Shown here one piece after another: positions 1 through 5,680 of a DNA stretch of 6,380 nt (positions within the stretch are counted from its first letter, which is position 1; every line of letters begins with the position of its first letter). The stretch is from NCBI GenBank assembly GCA_947381875.1, contig CANCXY010000192.1:1-6380 (forward strand), in the 5' to 3' direction. Origin of the DNA: an uncultured Clostridia bacterium. GTDB lineage: Bacteria > Bacillota > Clostridia > Oscillospirales > Ruminococcaceae. Both the position numbers and the translations under genes were made by a program. The notes under the pieces were generated by a model that ran no database searches, had not been told where the DNA came from, and saw only the letters and a list, made by a program, of their open reading frames with translations.

Positions 1-51
1 GGGCAAGCCCCCTTTGGAATCCCATCACGCGCGGCAATTTCATTGCCGCGC
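1..51 (-). repeat. Left arm of long flanking inverted repeat (truncated by window edge)
   Basis: This segment is the reverse complement of 6307-6358 at the other end of the window, with two mismatches (positions 20 and 28) and one single-base indel over 51 bases; the last 23 bases match perfectly. It holds two palindromes. Bases 1-17 are the remaining part of a CCAAAGGGGGC-type hairpin cut by the window edge. Bases 29-51 form a perfect 10-bp stem (GCGCGGCAAT / ATTGCCGCGC) with a TTC loop. The element probably continues to the left. Read on the + strand, the second hairpin is followed by only a weak T-rich stretch (ACCCTATTT), so it could weakly terminate transcription entering from the left. 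It is most likely a dispersed intergenic repeat; transposon ends are possible but no transposase is visible. Confidence 0.85.
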
Positions 52-120
52 ACCCTATTTCGGGGATGGGTGGGCGCGGAGTATCGAAGCCGCGGAGAAA
101 TACAGAAAAGCCCTGCTCAG

Positions 121-160
121 TTTCAAGTAGTTTCATTTTATATAGTAAAACCACTTGAAA
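121..160. repeat. AT-rich dyad with 13-bp arms upstream of the deaminase gene
   Basis: TTTCAAGTAGTTT (121-133) and AAACCACTTGAAA (148-160) are inverted repeats with one mismatch, separated by 14 AT-rich bases that include TATAGT at 141-146, a fair -10 hexamer without a convincing -35. Part of the left arm recurs as a direct repeat: AAGTAGTTTCA occurs at 125-135 and again at 233-243, just before the deaminase ribosome binding site. The arrangement could be an operator set for the downstream gene or the remains of another small repeat. The rest of 52-264 holds no supportable gene; a 63-codon frame there starts at a non-ATG codon inside repeat DNA. Confidence 0.5.
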
Positions 161-169
161 ACGCGCATG

Positions 170-216
170 ATTTTTCCGTGTTTCCCCCGCCCGGAGGGCG
201 GGGGAAACACCAAAAA
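170..216 (+). repeat. Interspersed palindromic element, copy 1
   Basis: The core at 178-210 is a perfect 15-bp stem (left arm GTGTTTCCCCCGCCC) closed by a GGA loop. The flanks resemble those of copy 3 at 5616: ATTTTTCC precedes the stem and CACCAAAA follows it. No run of T follows the stem on either strand, so it does not look like a simple intrinsic terminator. It lies upstream of the deaminase gene, in the probable leader if transcription starts near the AT-rich dyad, where it could affect RNA folding or stability. All three copies in the window have the same orientation relative to the genes. Confidence 0.75.
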
Positions 217-264
217 GCCTTTGCCTATTTATAAGTAGTTTCACTATAACAGGAGGAAAACCGT

Positions 265-750
265 ATGAAACGTACAGACTATATCTCGTGGGACGAATAT
301 TTTATGGGCGTGGCGCTTCTGACAGCCCAGCGCAGCAAGGACAACTCCTCGCAGGTAGGGGCGTGCATTGTGAGCCGCGAGAACAAGATCCTTTCGATGG
401 GCTATAACGGCATGCCCATCGGCTGCCTGGACGACGAAATGCCTTGGGAACGCGAGGGCGCGCCGCTTGAGACAAAGTACATGTATGTATGCCATGCCGA
501 ACTGAACGCCATCCTCAACCACGCTTCCAGCACCGGCAGCCTGCGGGGCGCGCGCGTATACACCACCCTGTTCCCCTGCAATGAATGCGCGAAAGCGCTT
601 ATTCAGAGCGGCATCAGCGAGGTGATCTATTACGCGGACAAGTACCCCGACTCCGATTCCGTCATTGCCAGTAAGCGCATGTTTGATATGGTCGGCGTGC
701 GCTATACGCCCTATCAGCCCTCCGGGCGGAAAATGGTTTTGGAATTATAA
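265..750 (+). CDS. Deoxycytidylate (dCMP) deaminase family protein
   Basis: A 161-residue zinc-dependent deaminase, expected to convert dCMP to dUMP in the cytosol and so feed thymidylate synthesis. The zinc and catalytic motifs are intact: HAE at 77-79 (His77 a zinc ligand, Glu79 the proton shuttle) and PCNEC at 104-108 (Cys105 and Cys108 zinc ligands). The N-terminal QVGACIV (30-36) and GYNGMPIG (46-53) segments are typical of the dCMP/ComEB branch rather than of cytidine or tRNA adenosine deaminases. Length is normal to slightly short for the family. The ATG is preceded by AGGAGG at 251-256 with an 8-base spacer. No promoter is convincing, and the gene appears monocistronic: a 161-bp gap rich in repeats follows. 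The family assignment is firm. The exact substrate (dCMP rather than a related nucleotide) is inferred from motif style. Confidence 0.9.
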   Translation: MKRTDYISWDEYFMGVALLTAQRSKDNSSQVGACIVSRENKILSMGYNGMPIGCLDDEMPWEREGAPLETKYMYVCHAELNAILNHASSTGSLRGARVYTTLFPCNECAKALIQSGISEVIYYADKYPDSDSVIASKRMFDMVGVRYTPYQPSGRKMVLEL

Positions 751-765
751 AGTTCCCGTCAATGC

Positions 766-831
766 GGCCCGAAAACCGACGCTGTTTCCCCGTCCGAAGG
801 CCCGAAAACCGATGTTATTTCCCCGCCCGAA
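766..831 (+). repeat. Tandem duplication of a 33-bp unit that includes a hairpin arm
   Basis: Units 766-798 and 799-831 match at 29 of 33 positions. Each begins GGCCCGAAAACCGA and ends with a TTTCCCCG(T/C)CCGAA segment. The second unit supplies the left arm and loop of palindromic element copy 2; the first has an equivalent left arm but no right arm of its own. The likely history is a tandem slip or a partial extra insertion of the palindromic element, followed by point divergence. Confidence 0.8.
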
Positions 832-848
832 GGGCGGGGAAATAACAT
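812..848 (+). repeat. Interspersed palindromic element, copy 2 (longest stem)
   Basis: A perfect 17-bp stem (left arm ATGTTATTTCCCCGCCC) is closed by a GAA loop. The inner part matches copies 1 and 3; the outer arm differs in bases but stays perfectly paired, a compensatory pattern that suggests the hairpin itself is maintained. On the + strand it is followed by AT-rich sequence with runs of A rather than T, so it is a poor terminator for the deaminase transcript. The AT-rich tail at 841-860 also lies immediately before the -35 box of the MerR promoter and could act as an UP-like element. Confidence 0.8.
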
Positions 849-861
849 ATATAAAAAACAC

Positions 862-892
862 TTGACTCTCACGCGGCGTCATGGTGTATCCT
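862..892 (+). promoter_or_regulatory. MerR-type promoter with 19-bp spacer and operator dyad
   Basis: TTGACT at 862-867 is a good -35. TATCCT at 887-892 lies 19 bases downstream and matches four of six -10 consensus bases. An over-long 19-20 bp spacer is the hallmark of promoters activated by MerR-family proteins through DNA distortion. Inside the spacer, ACGC (871-874) and GCGT (876-879) form a dyad centred on 875, with further symmetric matches out to A865/T885. An alternative -10, TGTATC at 885-890, would give a normal 17-bp spacer. Transcription would start near 897-900, giving a very short leader that begins almost at the GGAGG ribosome binding site (900-904). Autoregulation by the gene that follows is the simplest reading. 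Confidence 0.6.
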
Positions 893-911
893 TTTTCCCG
901 GAGGCGATGAA

Positions 912-1646
912 ATGCGGTATTCGATCAGCAAAGCGGCAGACCTGGTAGGCGTCAGTGTACGGACACTGCGCTATTACGATGAAATAGGGCTGCTGAAACC
1001 GTCGGAGATTACGCCCGCCGGGTATCGTTTTTACGACGACACGGCGATGGCGGCTCTGCAACAAATCCTGTTTTACCGGGAACTGGATGTGCCGCTTGGG
1101 CAGATCGCGCATATCCTCTCCGCCCCCGAAAATGACCGGAACGAAGCATTGCAAAAGCACCGGACGCTGCTGCTCATGCGGCGCAGGCGGCTGGATGACA
1201 TGCTGCGCCTGGTAGACGAAACGATTGGAGGGATCGCCATGTACGAAGACAGACCCAACCCCACCCAACAGGACTGGGAAGCCATTAAAGCCCAATATGC
1301 TGCCGAGGCAGCCGGACGCTGGGGCAACACAGAAGCCTTCCTCGAAAGCCGCGAAAAGCACGCGGGCTATACGCCGGAAAAGGAAGCGGCCATCCGCGAG
1401 GATATGGAGGCAATTTTTCAGGCGTTCGGCGCGTGTGCCGACCCGCTTAGCGAGGAAGGACAGGCACTTGTAAAGCGCTGGCAGGAACATATCACCCAAT
1501 ACCACTACAACTGCACCATCGGCATTTTGGCGTGCCTTGGGCAGATGTATGTGAACGACCCGCGCTTTGCCGAAAATCTGGATAAATACGGCCCTGGCAC
1601 GGCGCGGAAGATGAGCGACGCGATCGCGGCGTATTGCAAAGGCTGA
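912..1646 (+). CDS. MerR-family transcriptional regulator with TipAS effector domain
   Basis: A 244-residue regulator of the TipA/Mta type. Residues 1-69 form the MerR winged helix-turn-helix, with the signature run RTLRYYDEIGLLKP at 17-30 and GYRFYDD at 37-43. Residues about 72-110 form the charged, arginine- and leucine-rich dimerisation helix. Residues about 120-243 match the TipAS fold, including WGNTEAF (137-143), QYHYNC (196-201), LGQMYVNDPRF (209-219) and DKYGPG (224-229). In TipA, this globin-like domain binds cyclic thiopeptide antibiotics; other members sense different hydrophobic compounds, so the ligand cannot be named. Cys201 and Cys208 lie in the C-terminal part, but whether either matches the thiopeptide-reactive cysteine of TipA needs an alignment. 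The start is fixed by GGAGG at 900-904, 7 bases before the ATG. A terminator separates it from the GH2 operon, whose promoter lacks the MerR spacing, so it may regulate itself and targets elsewhere. Confidence 0.92.
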   Translation: MRYSISKAADLVGVSVRTLRYYDEIGLLKPSEITPAGYRFYDDTAMAALQQILFYRELDVPLGQIAHILSAPENDRNEALQKHRTLLLMRRRRLDDMLRLVDETIGGIAMYEDRPNPTQQDWEAIKAQYAAEAAGRWGNTEAFLESREKHAGYTPEKEAAIREDMEAIFQAFGACADPLSEEGQALVKRWQEHITQYHYNCTIGILACLGQMYVNDPRFAENLDKYGPGTARKMSDAIAAYCKG

Positions 1647-1654
1647 ACCATGGC

Positions 1655-1690
1655 CCCGCCGCCCCTTTGGGGCGGCGGGCGCTTCATTTT
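1655..1690 (+). terminator. Intrinsic terminator after the MerR gene
   Basis: CCCGCCGCCCC at 1655-1665 pairs perfectly with 1669-1679 around a TTT loop, an 11-bp all-G/C stem beginning 8 bases after the stop codon. It is followed by CGCTTCATTTT, a broken rather than continuous T tract, so termination may be partial. A second small palindrome (CATTTT, C, AAAATG; 1685-1697) follows directly. The hairpin separates the regulator from the GH2/CocE operon. Confidence 0.75.
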
Positions 1691-1760
1691 CAAAATGGGT
1701 TTTCAAAGGCAGCGCTTCTGGGAAAACGCGTTGATTTCCATGCCTTTTTTCCCCAGGCGC

Positions 1761-1795
1761 TTGTACCAGCGCCGCAGGTGTGGTACAATGTACCA
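1761..1795 (+). promoter_or_regulatory. Promoter of the GH2/CocE operon with embedded palindromic operator
   Basis: TTGTAC (1761-1766) and TACAAT (1784-1789) are separated by exactly 17 bases, and TG at 1781-1782 makes an extended -10. A perfect 15-bp palindrome, TGGTACAATGTACCA (1781-1795), covers the -10. A further half-site, TTGTACCA (1761-1768), covers the -35 and is an exact inverted repeat of TGGTACAA (1781-1788). A repressor bound to these half-sites would block RNA polymerase at both promoter elements. The symmetry resembles GntR-type sugar regulator sites, but no such regulator is in the window. Transcription should start near 1796; AGGGTGG at 1811-1817 is the ribosome binding site. 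Confidence 0.75.
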
Positions 1796-1825
1796 ATATT
1801 GAACATTGAAAGGGTGGCGCTACTT

Positions 1826-3559
1826 ATGAACCGGCTGTCTACCGCTTTTCCTGTGGAGGATATTCCCCTGAACGCCTACCCGCGCCCGCAGCTCCGGCGC
1901 AGCGCGTGGCAGAATTTGAACGGGGCCTGGCAGTATGCCATTACCGAAACGCCTGAAAGACCCGCCGCGTGGCAGGGCAATATTCGTGTCCCCTTTGCGC
2001 TGGAAAGCGCTCTTTCCGGCGTGGGGAAGTCCCTGCGCCCTGGCCAGTCGCTGTGGTATACGCGCCGCTTTGTCGTGGAGCATTTCGACGCGGGCAAGCG
2101 GACACTGCTGCATTTCGGCGCGGTGGACAACGCCTGCGCGGTATATGTCAACGGCAACGAGGCGGGCGGGCACCGGGGCGGCTACTGCCCGTTTACGCTG
2201 GATATCACCGCGCTCGTTCATGATGGGGAAAACGAACTGACAGTGCGCGTATCGGACGACACCGATCAGTGCGACGAACCGCGCGGCAAACAGGTGTTGG
2301 AGCCAAAGGGTATCTGGTACACGGCTGTCAGCGGTATCTGGCAGACTGTCTGGCTGGAACAGGTGGACAACGCCTATATCCGAGCCGTGCATTTCACGCC
2401 CGCACTCGACAGCGTAGAGGTGTATGTCGACGCTGCCTGCGCGGGCGAAGTGAAACTGGATATCTTTGCCGACGGCGAGTTTTTGGGAGAACACTCCTTT
2501 TCCTCCAACGCCTCGCACCGCGTCACCTTTGACGCGCCGCGCCTCTGGACGCCGGAAACGCCGTTCCTCTACACAGTGCGGGTGCGCCTGCTGTGCGAGG
2601 GGCGCGAAGCCGACAGCGCCAAAAGCTATTTTGGCCTGCGTACTTTCTCCGTACACACCGGCAGCGAGGGGCGGACCCTCTTTTTCCTCAACGGACAGCC
2701 CTACTTTCAAAGGGGCCTGCTCGATCAGGGCTACTGGCCGGACGGCCTGTATACAGCGCCCACTGACGAGGCCCTGCGCTCCGATATCGAAAACGCCAAA
2801 TCGCTCGGCTTCAATATGCTGCGCAAGCATATCAAGGTGGAACCGGCGCGCTGGTACTACTACTGCGATACCTTAGGGATGCTCGTATGGCAGGATATGC
2901 CCAGCGGCGCGGCCTACCCCGGCGACGCTGTGGCCGTGGCAATCCCGAACGCGGGCGTGCATCTGGCCGATAAAAACTATAAGCGGTTCAAACGGGAAAA
3001 TGCCGAAGCGCGCGCGCAATTCACCGCCGAACTGCGCGAGATGGTGGAGACGCTGCGCGACGCGGTGTGCATCAGCACCTGGGTACCCTTCAACGAAGGG
3101 TGGGGGCAGTTTGACGCTGCCGCTGCCGCCGCCCTGCTGTGGGAAATGGACCCCACGCGCCCCGTCGACCACGCCAGCGGCTGGCACGATCAGGGCGCGG
3201 GCGATTACAAGAGCATCCACAAATATATCCTGTCCGTGAAGCCGGTGCGTTCGGAAGGGCGGGCATTCGCGCTGACGGAATACGGCGGCTACAGCCAGAT
3301 TTTAGAAGGGCACGTCTGGGATCAGGAAAAGAGTTTCGGCTATCGGATGTACCCGACAAAAGAGGCGCTCACGGAAGCCTACCGCAAGCTGCATGAAGAA
3401 CAGATCATCCCGTTGCTGTCAAAGGGGCTGTGCGTCTCCATTTACACGCAGCTCACGGATGTGGAACTGGAAGTGAACGGCCTGTATACCTATGACCGCG
3501 CTGTCTGCAAACTGGATGAGGAGACGGTGCGGGCGATCAACAGAAAGCTGGTGCTTTGA
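1826..3559 (+). CDS. Glycoside hydrolase family 2 enzyme (beta-galactosidase/beta-glucuronidase superfamily)
   Basis: A 577-residue retaining glycosidase. Residues about 20-180 form the jelly-roll sugar-binding domain (RPQLRRSAWQNLNGAW near the start, GIWYTAVSGIWQTVWLE at 162-178). About 181-275 form the Ig-like sandwich, and about 280-577 the TIM barrel. The acid/base is probably Glu424 in FNEGWGQFD, and the nucleophile Glu485 in LTEYGGYS. LGMLVWQDMP at 350-359 is typical of the family. There is no signal peptide or membrane segment, so it should act in the cytosol on an imported glycoside. It is much shorter than LacZ (over 1000 residues) and close to the size of GUS-like enzymes; GH2 also includes mannosidases and other activities, so the sugar specificity is open. 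The ATG at 1826 is preferred because AGGGTGG lies 8 bases upstream, downstream of a good promoter; the open frame extends to 1634 but would run through the promoter. It is co-transcribed with the next gene. Confidence 0.92.
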   Translation: MNRLSTAFPVEDIPLNAYPRPQLRRSAWQNLNGAWQYAITETPERPAAWQGNIRVPFALESALSGVGKSLRPGQSLWYTRRFVVEHFDAGKRTLLHFGAVDNACAVYVNGNEAGGHRGGYCPFTLDITALVHDGENELTVRVSDDTDQCDEPRGKQVLEPKGIWYTAVSGIWQTVWLEQVDNAYIRAVHFTPALDSVEVYVDAACAGEVKLDIFADGEFLGEHSFSSNASHRVTFDAPRLWTPETPFLYTVRVRLLCEGREADSAKSYFGLRTFSVHTGSEGRTLFFLNGQPYFQRGLLDQGYWPDGLYTAPTDEALRSDIENAKSLGFNMLRKHIKVEPARWYYYCDTLGMLVWQDMPSGAAYPGDAVAVAIPNAGVHLADKNYKRFKRENAEARAQFTAELREMVETLRDAVCISTWVPFNEGWGQFDAAAAAALLWEMDPTRPVDHASGWHDQGAGDYKSIHKYILSVKPVRSEGRAFALTEYGGYSQILEGHVWDQEKSFGYRMYPTKEALTEAYRKLHEEQIIPLLSKGLCVSIYTQLTDVELEVNGLYTYDRAVCKLDEETVRAINRKLVL

Positions 3560-5616
3560 TGGAAACCTTTACGCTTTACTCCTCCGGCATTGCGCTGGCG
3601 CGCTTCACGGTGCAGGGGGAAAACATCACAAAATCGGTGCGCGATATGCGCGGGCTGGATTTTCTTCCCCCCTCCCCCATGTCGGCGGCGGATGACGAGG
3701 CATTTTCCTCCTTTAAGATGCGGCCTTTCCATCTGCTCTCCCTGCGCGCTTCTTTCGAGGCGGCGGCGCAGGGTGCGCCGGAGGAATGGACCGTGGACGG
3801 TATGCGCTACACGCGCGCGGGTTGCGGCGGGCTTCTTTCCTATATCCATCGCGGCGTCAAATACCCCAGCAACGCGCTGTTTGAAAATGGCCGGGTGATT
3901 GCATGGCTCTGCCCCTGCCGGGAGCAGGCCAACATCCTTGTGTGCGACGGATACGAGGAAAAAACGCCGCTCGCGCTGTGGAAAGGGTATGCCGACCGTC
4001 CGCTGTATGGCGTGGATGGACCGCACACCTTTTCTGTCACAACGCGCGACGGCGTGGGGCTTGCGACGGATGTATATTTGCCCGCTGGCGCGCCGCTGCC
4101 TGTCCCGGCGCTATTGGTGCGCACGCCGTATGACCGCGACGACGGGGCCGAAACGTATTTCCGCTACGTCCGGCGCGGCTATGCCGTAGTCGTCCAGGAT
4201 GTGCGCGGGCGCAATGAGAGCGGCGGCGAATGGCTGCCGCATTACTACGAGATAGAGGACGGCGACGACACACTCACCTGGGTAGGCACACAGGACTGGT
4301 GTACCGGCAGCGTCGGCACGCTGGGCGGGTCGTACTTGGGCTATACACAGTGGTGCGCGGCGGCACTGGGGAACCCGCACCTGAAAGCGATGATCAGCGT
4401 CGTTACGGCGGGCACAGCCATGACAGACAGCCCCATGCACGGCGGGTGCCTGGGCAGCGGCGGCTTTGCGTGGATGTTCTCCATGACAAAGCAGCGCTAC
4501 GCGCCGGAACGCATGGAGCGCGATGACTGGGACGAGGTATTGGATATCCGCCCGCTGGAGGATATTGGCCCGAAAGCGCTTGGGGAGGATGTGCCCTTCA
4601 TCCGAAAGACGCTGGCGCACCCCTGCGAGGATGATTTCTGGCTGCACGGCAACTGGGTCAAACGCAATGCAGGCAAGACAGTACCGGTCCTGATCCAAAG
4701 CGGCTGGTTTGACGATAACGGCATGGGCACCACAGAGGCGCTCGATTTGACGGCGAGTTATCCAGCGGGCATGCGCAAGGTCATCTTGGGGCCGTGGCAG
4801 CACGGCGGCAACAGTCAGTACGACCTGCACGCGCTCTCATTTGGCGCAAACGCGCTGCGTTTCGACTTGGACTTTATCTATCTTCAATGGTTCGACCACT
4901 TCCTGCGCGGCGAGGAAAACGGCGTTGAACACACAGCACCTGTGGAATACTATACAATGGGCACAGGGGAATGGAAAACCGCCGCGCAATGGCCGGTGGA
5001 GCATGCGGACGACACACCGTTCTATTTCGGCGAGGGCGGCACGCTTTTCCCCATCAGCGGCAGTGCCGGGCACCTCTCCTACGCTTATGACCCGAAGAAT
5101 CCTGGCACGCATATTATTGATATGTGTGAAAATGAGATCGCCGTGCCTGAAGATTATACCGAGGAGGAAAAGCGGCCCGATTACCTTTTATACACTACCC
5201 CTCCCCTGCGCGAGCCGCTGACCGTAACAGGGGACGCACGGGCTGTGCTGTACATTTCCAGCGACGCACCCGACACGGACTTTATGGTGCGCCTGTGTGA
5301 TGTGGATGAAAACGGACGCAGTGTCAAGATAGCGGACGGCATCTTGGCGGCACGCTTTCGGAACGGGTTCGCAAAGTCGGAATATTTGACACCCGGCAAG
5401 GTGGAAAAACTCGTGATCCGCACTTCTAAGGTGTCGCACTGTTTCCAGCCCGGCCACCGGCTGCGCGTGAGCGTCACATCCGGCGCAAAGAATTTCGTGT
5501 TCCCGAACAGCAACACAAAAAACGGCTATAACAGCATAGAAACGCGGATTGCGCACAACAGCGTCTGGCACGGCGGGGACACGCCCTCGCATATCCTGCT
5601 GCATGTAGAGCGATAA
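3559..5616 (+). CDS. CocE/NonD family serine hydrolase (X-Pro dipeptidyl-peptidase S15-like) with extra N-terminal domain
   Basis: A 685-residue alpha/beta hydrolase of the cocaine esterase / S15 class. The catalytic set is complete: Ser258 in GTLGGSYLGY, an Asp at 385 or 386 in SGWFDDNG, His415 in GPWQHGGN, and Tyr191 in RTPYDR as the likely oxyanion-hole residue. DVRGRNESGGEW (214-225) and WVGTQDWCTGSVG (241-253) are typical family blocks. Residues about 545-685 form the C-terminal jelly-roll domain. Residues 1-150 precede the hydrolase domain and are not recognised; they look beta-rich. There is no signal peptide. Members cleave esters or amides, including acyl esters, beta-lactam side chains and X-Pro peptides, so the substrate is open. 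Its ATG shares one base with the GH2 stop (TGATG), with no strong Shine-Dalgarno, pointing to translational coupling. A TTG three bases upstream is less likely. Pairing with GH2 suggests removal of an acyl or amide group from the same glycoside. Confidence 0.9.
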   Translation: METFTLYSSGIALARFTVQGENITKSVRDMRGLDFLPPSPMSAADDEAFSSFKMRPFHLLSLRASFEAAAQGAPEEWTVDGMRYTRAGCGGLLSYIHRGVKYPSNALFENGRVIAWLCPCREQANILVCDGYEEKTPLALWKGYADRPLYGVDGPHTFSVTTRDGVGLATDVYLPAGAPLPVPALLVRTPYDRDDGAETYFRYVRRGYAVVVQDVRGRNESGGEWLPHYYEIEDGDDTLTWVGTQDWCTGSVGTLGGSYLGYTQWCAAALGNPHLKAMISVVTAGTAMTDSPMHGGCLGSGGFAWMFSMTKQRYAPERMERDDWDEVLDIRPLEDIGPKALGEDVPFIRKTLAHPCEDDFWLHGNWVKRNAGKTVPVLIQSGWFDDNGMGTTEALDLTASYPAGMRKVILGPWQHGGNSQYDLHALSFGANALRFDLDFIYLQWFDHFLRGEENGVEHTAPVEYYTMGTGEWKTAAQWPVEHADDTPFYFGEGGTLFPISGSAGHLSYAYDPKNPGTHIIDMCENEIAVPEDYTEEEKRPDYLLYTTPPLREPLTVTGDARAVLYISSDAPDTDFMVRLCDVDENGRSVKIADGILAARFRNGFAKSEYLTPGKVEKLVIRTSKVSHCFQPGHRLRVSVTSGAKNFVFPNSNTKNGYNSIETRIAHNSVWHGGDTPSHILLHVER

Positions 5617-5663
5617 TTTTTCCATGTATTTCCCCGCCTGAAGGGCGGGAAAGCACACCAAAA
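5616..5663 (+). repeat. Interspersed palindromic element, copy 3 (partly decayed)
   Basis: The stem TTTCCCCGCCT / GGGCGGGAAA around a GAA loop (core 5629-5652) matches copies 1 and 2 but has a T-G closing pair and one missing G in the right arm, which leaves a bulged C. The flanks ATTTTTCCATGT before and CACACCAAAA after correspond to those of copy 1, so similarity extends beyond the stem. It starts at the last base of the hydrolase stop codon and nearly fills the 64-bp gap to the HD gene. It lacks a following T run and so is not an obvious terminator; the HD gene may be read through from the GH2/CocE transcript. Confidence 0.7.
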
Positions 5664-5680
5664 CAGGAGGGAAACCGATC

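Noticed and set aside
178..210. Palindrome copy 1 as a Rho-independent terminator or attenuator for the deaminase
   Set aside because: The stem is strong but no T run follows on the + strand, and no competing antiterminator fold or leader peptide is evident.
43..234. A 63-codon small open frame before the deaminase
   Set aside because: It starts at TTG within the left repeat arm, runs through the AT-rich dyad and palindrome copy 1, and has no ribosome binding site.
245..250. TATAAC as the -10 box of the deaminase promoter, with TTGCCT at 221 as -35
   Set aside because: The 18-bp spacing is possible, but transcription would start after the AGGAGG ribosome binding site, leaving it out of the message.
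170..848. Palindromic repeats as a CRISPR array
   Set aside because: The copies are few, imperfect and separated by genes rather than by uniform spacers, and no cas gene is present.
879..1796. A 305-codon open frame on the minus strand opposite the MerR gene
   Set aside because: It is antisense to a gene with clear MerR and TipAS motifs, spans its terminator, and shows no recognisable protein features; long antisense frames are common in GC-rich DNA.
1634..1825. A 64-residue N-terminal extension of the GH2 protein
   Set aside because: It would start inside the MerR gene and run through the terminator and the GH2 promoter; the ATG at 1826 has its own ribosome binding site and gives the normal GH2 N-terminus.
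1820..2830. A 336-codon minus-strand open frame opposite the GH2 gene
   Set aside because: It mirrors the GH2 coding frame, has no ribosome binding site that I can see and no family motif.
4111..4830. A 239-codon minus-strand open frame opposite the CocE-like gene
   Set aside because: It lies antisense to the catalytic core of a well-supported hydrolase and has arbitrary composition.
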